Assembly: GCA_965115825.1 (NCBI GenBank)
Contig: OZ220464.1
Location: 1,674,001 to 1,738,000, forward strand
Direction: 5' to 3'
DNA length: 64,000 nucleotides
DNA from: Bin87 sp965115825
GTDB taxonomy: Bacteria > Chloroflexota > Dehalococcoidia > Lucifugimonadales > UBA3495
Of the stretch, positions 1 through 7,281 are shown in pieces. The notes below the pieces were generated by a model. The model did no database searches. It saw nothing but the letters and a program-made list of their open reading frames with translations, and was not told the origin of the DNA. The translations under genes and the position numbers were made by a program. Positions within the stretch are counted from its first letter, which is position 1, and every line of letters begins with the position of its first letter.

Positions 1-695
1 AGCCTAATGCTATTTCGGAAGTGCGGGAGCCGATTTTGGGCGTTACCATCGTTGCGCCGAGCCGGGCGGTGGGGGCGGTGATGGAGCTGATGCACGCGCG
101 CCGCTCTGAGTTTCGCCGTATGGAGTACATACAGGGCATCGGAGGGAAGCCGTCGGGCGGCGACGGGAAGGAGAGCGCTGATAATGAGAGGGGCGACAAT
201 GAGCAGACGCGGGTGGTGATGGAGTACACGATGCCGCTGTCGGAGATGCTGGCTGATTTTTACAATCAGCTGAAATCGCGGACGCAGGGGTACGCATCGC
301 TGGACTATACGTTTGAGGGTTACCGGGCGGCGCCGCTGGTGCGGATTGACATTCTGGTGAACCAGACGCCGGTGGAGGCGCTGAGCATGATCAGCCACCG
401 GGATCATGCGGTGGCGCAAGGGCGCACTATTGTGGAGAAGTTGCGGACGACGATTCCGCGTCAGATGTTTGAGGTGCCCATCCAGGCGGCTATCGGCAGC
501 CGGATTGTGGCGCGGGAGACGGTGCGGGCGATGCGTAAGGACGTGCTGTCCAAATGCTACGGGGGGGACATTACTCGGAAGCGGAAGCTGCTGGAAAAGC
601 AGAAGGAAGGCAAGAAGCGGATGAAGCGGGTGGGGCGGGTAGAAGTGCCGCAGGAGGCGTTTTTGAGTTTGCTGCGGATGGGGGAGGAGGGGTAG
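1..695 (+). CDS. lepA: Elongation factor 4 (LepA), C-terminal part, 5' end outside window
   Basis: This is the 3' part of the ribosome back-translocase GTPase EF4. The reading frame is open from base 3, so the gene starts left of the window and the GTG at 21 is internal. The last third carries the family's hallmark C-terminal domain (KCYGGDITRKRKLLEKQKEG, then PQEAFLSLL), and the middle carries the EF-G-like domain (GYASLDYTFEGY, IQAAIGSRIVARETVRAMRKDVL). A hydrophilic Gly/Asp/Glu-rich insert of about 25 residues (GGKPSGGDGKES onward) lies where most LepA proteins have a short loop. The G domain is not in view. The stop TAG at 693-695 is four bases before the next ATG, so the next gene is probably coupled. 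LepA normally helps stalled or mistranslocated ribosomes. Identification is very secure. Confidence 0.96.
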   Translation, partial: PNAISEVREPILGVTIVAPSRAVGAVMELMHARRSEFRRMEYIQGIGGKPSGGDGKESADNERGDNEQTRVVMEYTMPLSEMLADFYNQLKSRTQGYASLDYTFEGYRAAPLVRIDILVNQTPVEALSMISHRDHAVAQGRTIVEKLRTTIPRQMFEVPIQAAIGSRIVARETVRAMRKDVLSKCYGGDITRKRKLLEKQKEGKKRMKRVGRVEVPQEAFLSLLRMGEEG

Positions 696-699
696 GGGG

Positions 700-1404
700 A
701 TGCCGATACCGACTCATGGGGCCAATTGCAAAACCCTGATATATTCATGGGATTGCCCCAGTTGCAGAGTGGCGATATACCATCTGCGTTGCAATCACGG
801 GTCAAGCGTCTTCCTGGACGATAACGCTCCGCCGTGGCCTGTCCACTGCTGTGGGAGAGGGGAGCAGTCTGTCAGACCGCCGTGGCTAGACGAAGTGGAG
901 AGGATTTCCTACACGGATGGTCGCAAAGCAGCGACCGGGATTCCTGGTTTGGACTACCTCGTGAGGCCAGGCTTCGCTGCTAGTGGCAACCTTGTTCCGT
1001 CTGGGAAGAAGAGCCAAAAGCCGCGAAACCCGGCTCCCGACCTGATAGTTCCAGCACCACCGGGGGAAGGGGAAACACGGGAGTTCAGCGGCGTGCTTCG
1101 TGAGGTTGACAGCAACATCAACCATATGAAGGCGTTTGGTTACGGTGATGACGGGCCGATGGCGGTTGCGATGGCACAGGCCATGTTGGGGGAAAGGTGG
1201 GTCAACGAGTTTGGGCGCATAACGGTGCATACTCCGCGCCCTGATAGTAGCCAGCAGGAAAGCTATACTGCGTGGGTTCCAGCGGAGCGGATCAGAGGCC
1301 GCCGGATCAAGCGTGGGATCACAGTGTCGGTTAAGCTGGTCAGCGTTGATGTGAGCGATCTCTGCCGAGGTTGGTATTGCGACGACTTCCAAGTGGTCGG
1401 GTGA
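700..1404 (+). CDS. Hypothetical protein with N-terminal Cys cluster
   Basis: A 234-residue protein of unknown function. The ATG follows a purine-rich GGAGGAGGGG tract overlapping the end of lepA, giving a strong ribosome binding site and likely translational coupling. Near the N-terminus is a CPSC pair (residues about 19-22), a further C/H pair (RCNHG) and a CC pair (PVHCC). Together these could bind zinc, though the spacing is not a standard zinc ribbon. The middle is Pro/Lys rich and probably disordered, and the C-terminal half looks like a small mixed alpha/beta domain (VNEFGRITVHTP to CDDFQVVG). I recognise no family. A 168-residue ORF on the opposite strand (886-1392) was judged to be a shadow because this one has the better start signal. 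Function cannot be assigned. Confidence 0.6.
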   Translation: MPIPTHGANCKTLIYSWDCPSCRVAIYHLRCNHGSSVFLDDNAPPWPVHCCGRGEQSVRPPWLDEVERISYTDGRKAATGIPGLDYLVRPGFAASGNLVPSGKKSQKPRNPAPDLIVPAPPGEGETREFSGVLREVDSNINHMKAFGYGDDGPMAVAMAQAMLGERWVNEFGRITVHTPRPDSSQQESYTAWVPAERIRGRRIKRGITVSVKLVSVDVSDLCRGWYCDDFQVVG

Positions 1405-1567
1405 GCGCTACGTCAGGGTTAGGTGAATATCGGCGTCGGCTGCCCTGACGGCGGAGGTTTGTACCCGATGAGGCTGGCCACTGAAATGTCGCTGACGGCA
1501 GGGATGTCGGCGCAGTCAGCGCGGGGTATAGCCATGTTCGGGCGAGGCGGCGATGGTGTGGGATGGG

Positions 1568-2575
1568 TTATTGGTTTGGGGGCTGCCGGTTCCATTGTTG
1601 GGCGCGCTGGGTGAATATGGTTGGGTCGGCGCGCCATTCGGGGTACCCGATGCGGCGGTGGTCGGTGAGCCAGTCGATGCGCTCGTTGAGCAGGGCCAGC
1701 AGCTCGGCGTTGTCGGCGGCTACGGTGAAGCCGCCGTACTCAACAAGGCTGTCGAGGGCGGTGACGGTGAAGTGGCCGTTGGAACTATGTACGGCGCTGA
1801 TGTTGGCAATTTCCTCGCGGGCCACTGCGTCGACTTCGCGGTTTTGCAGCATCCGGTTCAGGAGGGCTTCGCCGGAGTTGTCGGGCAGATAGGCTATTTG
1901 CGGCATGGCGTCGTTGGGTGGATAGATGTGGCGCCGTTGTGCAAGGCTGGGAGAGGAGCCGGCGGCGGTGATGGAGTAGTCGGGGCTGCCGTCGGAGATG
2001 ATATCGCCGGCGTCGGTTGCGACGCGGACGCCGGCAGCCAGGACGCCGTTGTCGTCGGTCAGGCCGGTCAGAATGAGCAGGCGGGCTTCGTTGGTGGTGT
2101 CAGCGCCGACGCCAACGATTACATCGGAGGTTAGACTGTCGTAGGAGGAGAGGCGGTGGGCGTCTTCGGTTCGCACTTGGAGGGATTGGCGAAAGGCGAT
2201 GTGGCCGTTGGTGAAGGCGACAACCGTTTGGCCGTCGGCGTTGCGGGTGCGGGCGTCTCGGATGGTGATGCCGCCGGCGATGATGTCGTACTGATCTTCG
2301 GCCGATTTCAGCCAGATGCCCGGCCATTCGAGAATGGCGCGGCGGTTGAAGGAGATAGCGTCGCCATCCATGGCGGCTATTGCGGTGAGCAGGTCGGCTT
2401 CGTAGCCGAGGTGGGTGTTGAATCCGGCGTCGTCGGGGTCGGAGCTGGCGTTGTAGCTTACTGAGTCGTATGAGGGGCTGAAGCCCACGTTCAGTGTCCG
2501 GGGCTGGCTGGAGCAGGCAGCCGGAATCAAGATAAGCAGAGACAGGGCGACAATGGCAATGAGAAGGCGCGGCAT
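1568..2575 (-). CDS. Periplasmic solute-binding lipoprotein (amino-acid-type, SBP family 3-like)
   Basis: A 335-residue exported protein. The chosen ATG at 2575 begins a lipoprotein-type signal (MPRLLIAIVALSLLILIPAAC) with Cys21 as the candidate lipidation site. The -3 residue is Pro, so the lipobox is not ideal. The mature part has the two-lobe pattern of amino-acid-binding proteins: LNVGFSPSYDS near the start, LGYEADLLTAIAAMDG (the family usually reads G-[FY]-[ED]-x-D-L), YDIIAGGITIRDAR, and a C-terminal helix LLALLNERIDWLTDHRRIGYPEW. This fold normally feeds an ABC importer or a sensor, but no permease or ATPase is adjacent, so the ligand and partner are unknown. The downstream gene on the same strand is absent. 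Upstream, the DinB-like gene ends 11 bp before this start, suggesting an operon. Confidence 0.72.
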   Translation of the reverse strand: MPRLLIAIVALSLLILIPAACSSQPRTLNVGFSPSYDSVSYNASSDPDDAGFNTHLGYEADLLTAIAAMDGDAISFNRRAILEWPGIWLKSAEDQYDIIAGGITIRDARTRNADGQTVVAFTNGHIAFRQSLQVRTEDAHRLSSYDSLTSDVIVGVGADTTNEARLLILTGLTDDNGVLAAGVRVATDAGDIISDGSPDYSITAAGSSPSLAQRRHIYPPNDAMPQIAYLPDNSGEALLNRMLQNREVDAVAREEIANISAVHSSNGHFTVTALDSLVEYGGFTVAADNAELLALLNERIDWLTDHRRIGYPEWRADPTIFTQRAQQWNRQPPNQ

Positions 2576-2586
2576 CAGCAAGGCGG

Positions 2587-3069
2587 TTACACTCCGAGGG
2601 TTTCGCGGATGGCGCGGAGTTGGTTCAGGTGCTCGCTCCAATGCCGTTCCAAGCCGTCGATGAAGGCCTGGGCGGTGCGGATTTCGTGGATGTTGCGGTG
2701 GGGGAAGTGAGCGACGGCGGTTCGGGCCATGAAGTCGGCGTCAGATGCGGCGGCGATGGCGTCTTCGGCAGTTTGGAGGATGGCGAGGGGGCAGGCCAGG
2801 GCCTGGTGGATGTCGGCAGCGAGGCGTTCGGGGGTGATGTTGTTGGCGTCGGGCAGGATGGTTATTTCGGAGAGGGAGCCGTGGAGAACGCCAGCGATGA
2901 CGCTGCCGATGCCGTTTTCCGGGGTGTCGACCAGGTGGTAGAGTATTTCACGGGCGGACCAGTTGTCGCCATCTTTCCAGTCCAAGCAGTAATCCATGCC
3001 CTCGAGCAGGGCAGTGAGTTGGCTACGGATGTGGCGGACGGTGGCGAGGTTTAGGTCACGGGCTGACAT
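2587..3069 (-). CDS. DinB-family protein
   Basis: A 160-residue protein of the DinB/YfiT four-helix-bundle superfamily. I start it at ATG 3069 (MSARDLNLATVRHIRSQL). The upstream in-frame extension is Ser/Pro-rich and overlaps the preceding gene. The pattern RSQLTALLEGMDYCL, then NWSAREILYHLVDTPENG, then a C-terminal HWSEHLNQLRAIRETLG is typical of the superfamily. The second conserved helix usually supplies a metal-ligand His, represented here by H in REILYHLVD. Members include thiol-dependent transferases and damage-inducible proteins of unknown substrate, so only the fold is claimed. Its start overlaps the end of the membrane-protein gene by 14 bp, which points to co-translation. Confidence 0.72.
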   Translation of the reverse strand: MSARDLNLATVRHIRSQLTALLEGMDYCLDWKDGDNWSAREILYHLVDTPENGIGSVIAGVLHGSLSEITILPDANNITPERLAADIHQALACPLAILQTAEDAIAAASDADFMARTAVAHFPHRNIHEIRTAQAFIDGLERHWSEHLNQLRAIRETLGV

Positions 3070-3757
3070 ATTGGGGTTCTCCCTGGGGGGTTTTGAGGAG
3101 TCCGGCGGCGAGCCAGAGGCCGCTGACGATGAGCCAGAAGAGGAAGGCGATGCCGGATACACGGTGCATCAGGGTGGCGGCGTCAACCCAGATGAGGAGC
3201 ATGGCGACGCCGATAATGAGGTCGGCGACGGCGGAGATTTTGAGCAGGCCACCGATGCGCCACTGAGCCGGGGCGAGGGCAATCAGCGCGAGGCCGGCCA
3301 GGGTGAAGCCGAGTTTGCCGGCAATCCAGCGGGCGGCGTCCACCGACGGGATCCAGTCAGGGAGAGAGGGGAGAGATTGGTAGGCGGTCAGAGCGGCAGG
3401 TTCGGTTTCGGGGAGGGCGGCAGAGAGGGTCAGCATACAAGCGCCGGACACTGCCGTAGCAGTTCCTGACGCTTCGAGCAGCCGGCCGGAGACGTTTGCC
3501 GTCCAGTGGCGGCCGGTCATCGCCTGCCGCAGGAAAACGGCGGCGGCGAGCAAGGCCAGCCCGGAGAGAACCCGGGCCGCGCCGGCGATGATATACAGGC
3601 CGGTGTCCATGATGATGGGGACTGGCAGGGCGGCAGCATCGGGTGGCTCTGAGCTAGAGGCAAGGCGGGACATCACCGACGCCGCTGTTGCCGCTGCGGT
3701 TAAGAGTAGCAGGAGGCCGGCGGTGCGGGCAGGGGTTATGGGGGGTATTATAGCCAT
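3056..3757 (-). CDS. Integral membrane protein of unknown function
   Basis: A 233-residue protein rich in Leu/Ala with about six predicted membrane segments: residues about 12-30, 50-75, 95-112, 145-162, 172-190 and 197-220. The loops are short and there are no obvious catalytic motifs. It precedes and overlaps the DinB-like gene on the same strand and probably shares an operon with it and the lipoprotein gene. The ATG at 3757 has no good Shine-Dalgarno in front of it, so the start is tentative. The tandem-repeat block begins 12 bp upstream. I do not recognise the family. Confidence 0.6.
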   Translation of the reverse strand: MAIIPPITPARTAGLLLLLTAAATAASVMSRLASSSEPPDAAALPVPIIMDTGLYIIAGAARVLSGLALLAAAVFLRQAMTGRHWTANVSGRLLEASGTATAVSGACMLTLSAALPETEPAALTAYQSLPSLPDWIPSVDAARWIAGKLGFTLAGLALIALAPAQWRIGGLLKISAVADLIIGVAMLLIWVDAATLMHRVSGIAFLFWLIVSGLWLAAGLLKTPQGEPQYVSP

Positions 3758-3768
3758 TGCAAGGGGTT

Positions 3769-4812
3769 GTCAGAATCAGGATTTTCGGGATTTTCGGATT
3801 TTCAGGATTGGAGGTTTGTTCCTATGATGAGCTGCGGCTTTCGCCGAAATGAAGGTTGAAGCGCTGGCATAGCAACGTCGGGGTAGTGGGAATTGGAATG
3901 GTTGACGGCGGGGTTTTGCTAGTGATGCGGAGGCCGGGGGTTGGCGCGGGGGTTTGGCCGGTGGATGTTCTGCCGGGGATGCGGAGGAGGGGGTTGTCAG
4001 AATCAGGATTTTCGGGATTTTCGGATTTTCAGGATTGGAGGTTTGTTCCTATGATGAGCTGCGGCTTTCGCCGAAATGAAGGTTGAAGCGCTGGCATGGC
4101 AACGTCGGGGTAGTGGGAATTGGAGTGGTTGACAGCTGGGTTTTGCTAGTGATGCGGAGGCTGGGGATTGGCGCGTGGGTGGGTTGCGCGGGTTGGTGTT
4201 GATGGGCTGTTAGGGGGTTTGGCCGGTGGATGTTCTACCGGGGATGCGGAGGAGGGGGTTGTCAGAATCAGGATTTTCGGGATTTTCGGATTTTCAGGAT
4301 TGGAGGTTTGTTCCTATGATGAGCTGCGGCTTTCGCCGAAATGAAGGTTGAAGCGCTGGCATGGCAGCGTCGGGGTAGTGGGAATTGGAATGGTTGACGG
4401 CGGGGTTTTGCTAGTGATGCGGAGGCTGGGGATTGGCGCGTGGGTGGGTTGCGCGGGTTGATGTTGATGGGTTGTTAGGGGGTTTGGCCGGTGGGTATTC
4501 TGCCGGGGATGCGGAGGAGGGGGTTGTCAGAATCAGGATTTTCGGGATTTTCGGATTTTCAGGATTGGAGGTTTGTTCCTATGATGAGCTGCGGCTTTCG
4601 CCGAAATGAAGGTTGAAGCGCTGGCATGGCAACGTCGGGGTAGTGGGAATTGGAGTGGTTGACAGCTGGGTTTTGCTAGTGATGCGGAGGCCGGGGGTTG
4701 GCGCGTGGGTGGGTTGCATGGTTGACGGCGGGGTTTTGTAGGTGATGTGGAGGCTGGGGGTTGGCGCGTGGGTGGGTTGTGCGGGTTCATGTTGATGGGT
4801 TGTTAGGGGGTG
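3769..4812. repeat. Four-unit tandem repeat (about 265 bp) containing the GGATTTTC dispersed motif
   Basis: Units begin with GTCAGAATCAGGATTTTC at 3769, 3996, 4261 and 4526, giving periods of 227, 265 and 265 bp. The first unit lacks about 38 bp and the last has an internal duplication near 4720-4790. Each unit starts with a run of GGATTTT steps, then a small hairpin (CGGCTTTCGCCG), then a G/T-rich tract. The end of each long unit (about 4193-4257) closely resembles the last 60 bp of the adjacent MFS gene (about 4852-4910: GTTGATGGGCTGT, TTTGACCGGTGGGTG, CCGGGGATGAGGAGG). The unit therefore seems to have been built partly from that gene's 3' end. No gene is evident; the ORFs inside are low-complexity products of the repeat. 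Confidence 0.9.
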
Positions 4813-4867
4813 GGTCGGTATTTGGCATAAGGTAGTGTGCCAGGAGTGTGCTGGTGTTGATGGGCTG

Positions 4868-6193
4868 TCAGGAGGTTTGACCGGTGGGTGTTTTGCCGGG
4901 GATGAGGAGGGAGACGAGGAGGCCGATGAAGTAGATGGCGGCGGCGATGTAGAAGCCGTACTGCCAATCGAACCACTCCACCGGGCCGAAAATCATGAAC
5001 GCGGCTACGGCGCCGAAGAGGGTATTGTTGCCCCACATGAGGCCGAGGAAGCTGGACTCGAGGCGCCGGCCGGCGGCGATGTCGGCGGCGGCGGCCTGGG
5101 TCAAGTTGTTCACTGAGAAGTTCATGACGCCGTAGATGGCGACGAAGACGGTTATCCAGTAGGTGTATCCGTCGCGGCCAGCCCAGATTACGGCGAGGGT
5201 GAGGAGGGTGGTGGCGGCCATGATGAAGACGATGAGGGGACGGCGGCCGATTTTGTCGGAGAGGGCACCTATGATGGGGCCGGCGAGTATGCCGGGGCCA
5301 ACCATGAGGGCGACGTGGGCGGCGGCCTGGAAGGAGTTGACGCCGAGGGCGTTGGTGAGGTAGAGGGGGATCAAGAAGACTAGGGAACGGTCGGCCATGC
5401 CGCGGACGGCGGAAACGGTGAAGATGGCCCACATTCCGGTGCCCCGGAAGGCGTCTTTCATGCCGGCCCAGTTGGCGCGGATGCGCTCACCAATGTCGAC
5501 GTTTTCGGGGCGTTCGCTGCCGGCGTGGCGGAGGAGGATGAAGATGAGGACGGTAGCAACGAACATTATGGGGGTGCTGAATCCGAGGACCCAACGCCAG
5601 TCGATGGCGCGCCAGGGGAGCTGCCAACTGACTTCAACGGCGGCTTCGCCGGCGCCATCGCTCCAGATTACTGCGCCCAGCACAAGGGCGCCGGCGACCA
5701 TGGGGCCGAGGACGTCGCCGATGCTGCCGGTGGAACGGTGCATTGAGATGAAGAGGCCGCGGCGCTGGGGGAAGCGTCGGGCCAGGAGCCCCAGAGCGGG
5801 GGGATGCCAGAGGGCGCTGCCCATGGATCCCAGAGCCAGGGCGCAGAGAATCAGCGCGTAGGAGGGGGCGATGGACATGAGCAGATAGCCCAGGCCAATC
5901 ATAAAGGTGCTGATGGACAAGACCCAGGCAACCCGATGGTGGAACAGGTCAACCAGCACGCCGCCGGATACGCTGGTCAGGCCGCCGAATATGGAACGAA
6001 CGGCGACGATGTAGCCTACTTGGAGCGCGCCGAGGCCGAGATCGGCGGCGATAACGGTGGTGAGCACGGGGATGCTGTGGGCGTAGAGGTGCTCGAAGGC
6101 GTGGGCTCCGATGAGGGTGGTGGCCATGACGGAGCCTTTGGTGCGGGGCTCGGCGGCAGGGGAGGGAGGGCTAACGCCGGCTGCCTGTGCCAT
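4868..6193 (-). CDS. MFS transporter, 12-helix efflux type
   Basis: A 441-residue major facilitator. An N-terminal cytoplasmic tail of about 25 residues precedes the first helix (MATTLIGAHAFEHLYAHSIP). The motif A-like loop between helices 2 and 3 is GGVLVDLFHHRVAW, and the second-half counterpart is GALSDKIGRRPLIVF near residue 300. The N-terminal FEHLYAH...LGLGALQVGYI pattern and the SMGSALWHPPALGLLARRFPQRRG stretch resemble the fosmidomycin-resistance (FSR)-like efflux group. The substrate cannot be read from sequence. The 3' end of this gene has been copied into the neighbouring tandem repeats. The gene is monocistronic as far as can be seen. ATG at 6193. Confidence 0.88.
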   Translation of the reverse strand: MAQAAGVSPPSPAAEPRTKGSVMATTLIGAHAFEHLYAHSIPVLTTVIAADLGLGALQVGYIVAVRSIFGGLTSVSGGVLVDLFHHRVAWVLSISTFMIGLGYLLMSIAPSYALILCALALGSMGSALWHPPALGLLARRFPQRRGLFISMHRSTGSIGDVLGPMVAGALVLGAVIWSDGAGEAAVEVSWQLPWRAIDWRWVLGFSTPIMFVATVLIFILLRHAGSERPENVDIGERIRANWAGMKDAFRGTGMWAIFTVSAVRGMADRSLVFLIPLYLTNALGVNSFQAAAHVALMVGPGILAGPIIGALSDKIGRRPLIVFIMAATTLLTLAVIWAGRDGYTYWITVFVAIYGVMNFSVNNLTQAAAADIAAGRRLESSFLGLMWGNNTLFGAVAAFMIFGPVEWFDWQYGFYIAAAIYFIGLLVSLLIPGKTPTGQTS

Positions 6194-6448
6194 GGAATGC
6201 GCTCCTTGTTCAGCCAGTAATCAAGTAATGAAGCAATGCGCGGAGGGATGGCGGATGGGGGGCATTATACACGCTGGGAGGGCGACAGTACATCAGAGGG
6301 AGGAACGAACGGTTTAATGAGGGAAAAAGCCGTTCCAGGCCGATCTTACAGATGGTGTACAGCTAGTGGTTACCGAGTTGGCAAGGGCAATCTGTCAGAG
6401 CAAACGTCGCGACCGAGCAATGCGGTGTTCTACGTTGTACGAAATCTC

Positions 6449-6477
6449 TTGACAAAGCAGGCGGTGGGGCGTATGAC
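6449..6477 (+). promoter_or_regulatory. Sigma-70-like promoter before the truncated gene
   Basis: A perfect -35 TTGACA (6449-6454) is followed after 17 bp by TATGAC (6472-6477), which matches the -10 consensus at four of six positions. It lies 45 bp upstream of the ATG at 6522, which has a strong GGAGGA ribosome site. It would also transcribe into the trailer end of the CRISPR array on the strand opposite to crRNA. Confidence 0.55.
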
Positions 6478-6521
6478 GCTTGAGTACAACGCGGAACACC
6501 GCAAGCGCAAGGAGGAAACAG

Positions 6522-6685
6522 ATGACTACTCGGATTTATACAGCATCAAAAACCCGCTCAAATAACCGACCTGGCTGGAGCGTGACGTTTACGCACCCGC
6601 GCCGTAGCGACGGACGCGGCAAGCTAGGACTGAAAATGCGGCGCGGATTGGGTACCACGGATGATTCTGAGGCTGAGCGCCTGGT
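6522..6685 (+). pseudogene. 5' stub of a gene truncated by the CRISPR array
   Basis: The ATG at 6522 sits 6 bp after GGAGGA (6511-6516) and downstream of a good promoter. It begins a plausible N-terminal domain of about 55 residues (MTTRIYTASKTRSNNRPGW, then SVTFTHPRRSDGRG, LGLKMRRGLGTTDDSEAERLV). The style (WSV-x-F-x-HP, RRGLGT, EAERLV) recalls N-termini of larger proteins from Chloroflexota genomes, but I cannot name a function. At 6686 the gene sequence changes abruptly into the right half of a CRISPR repeat, and reading continues only through spacer sequence. It is therefore a broken gene, and what was lost is not in the window. Confidence 0.6.
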
Positions 6686-6699
6686 TGTGCGGGGGAGCC
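6672..6699 (-). repeat. Half-degenerate terminal CRISPR repeat
   Basis: This lies exactly 61 nt before the first full repeat at 6733. Positions 6686-6699 (TGTGCGGGGGAGCC) are identical to the right half of the old repeat variant, while 6672-6685 bear no resemblance to the left half and read in frame with the truncated gene (AERLV). The identity ends sharply at mid-repeat instead of fading, which looks like a recombination or deletion endpoint. Confidence 0.8.
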
Positions 6700-7248
6700 C
6701 TCCGGCAAATCGGTACTGCGTCCCGCCGGTGGGGTCTATCCCCGCGTGTGCGGGGGAGCCGGTCAACGTAGCCGAACCCGGTGCCGGAAGTCAGGTCTAT
6801 CCCCGCGTGTGCGGGGGAGCCCGGGTGCGCAGTTCACGATGCGCTACCTGGATGGGTCTATCCCCGCGTGTGCGGGGGAGCCTGACCAGCGTGTCGCAGG
6901 CTACCGTCTCGGCCGGGTCTATCCCCGCGTGTGCGGGGGAGCCAGCAACGACCTCGGGCCGGCTATACGTTCGTAAGGTCTATCCCCGCGTGTGCGGGGG
7001 AGCCAACGCAACGAGGCCCGGCCCCGTGTTCTGTATCGGTCTATCCCCGCGTGTGCGGGGGAGCCATGTCAACGAGTAGATCGTTGGCAGCGTTCCGAGG
7101 TCTATCCCCGCGTGTGCGGGGGAGCCGGCCGCCAGACTCATCAAGCCGTACGACACCCCGGTCTATCCCCGCGTGTGCGGGGGAGCCGAAAGGCGGTCAA
7201 ACGGAAGGCTACCACGAGCGGGTCTATCCCCGCGTGTGCGGGGGAGCC

Positions 7249-7281
7249 GTCGTGTTCAGCAGCGCCGCCAACGCCGTGTCG
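7249..7281 (-). other. Spacer matching the locus's own cas5e gene
   Basis: The 33-nt spacer equals plus-strand 29661-29693 inside cas5e at 32 of 33 positions; the only mismatch is T at 7250 against G at 29662, near the PAM-distal end. The identity runs on through 7282-7284, where the repeat has CC instead of GG and so agrees with the cas5e flank (29694-29696). The uninterrupted identical run is 34 nt (7251-7284 against 29663-29696). In crRNA sense the target is preceded by AGG, with AAG one base further out. The crRNA would be co-sense with the cas5e message and would pair with the template DNA strand. The altered repeat changes the 5' handle from AUAGACC to AUAGAGG. Confidence 0.93.

Noticed and set aside
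1410..1449. Inverted repeat CGTCAGGG with CCCTGACG after the unknown protein gene
   Set aside because: The loop is 24 nt, with no T-run, so terminator function cannot be supported.
1553..2134. Plus-strand ORFs over the solute-binding protein gene
   Set aside because: They are shadows of the minus-strand gene with Gly/Val-rich random translations.
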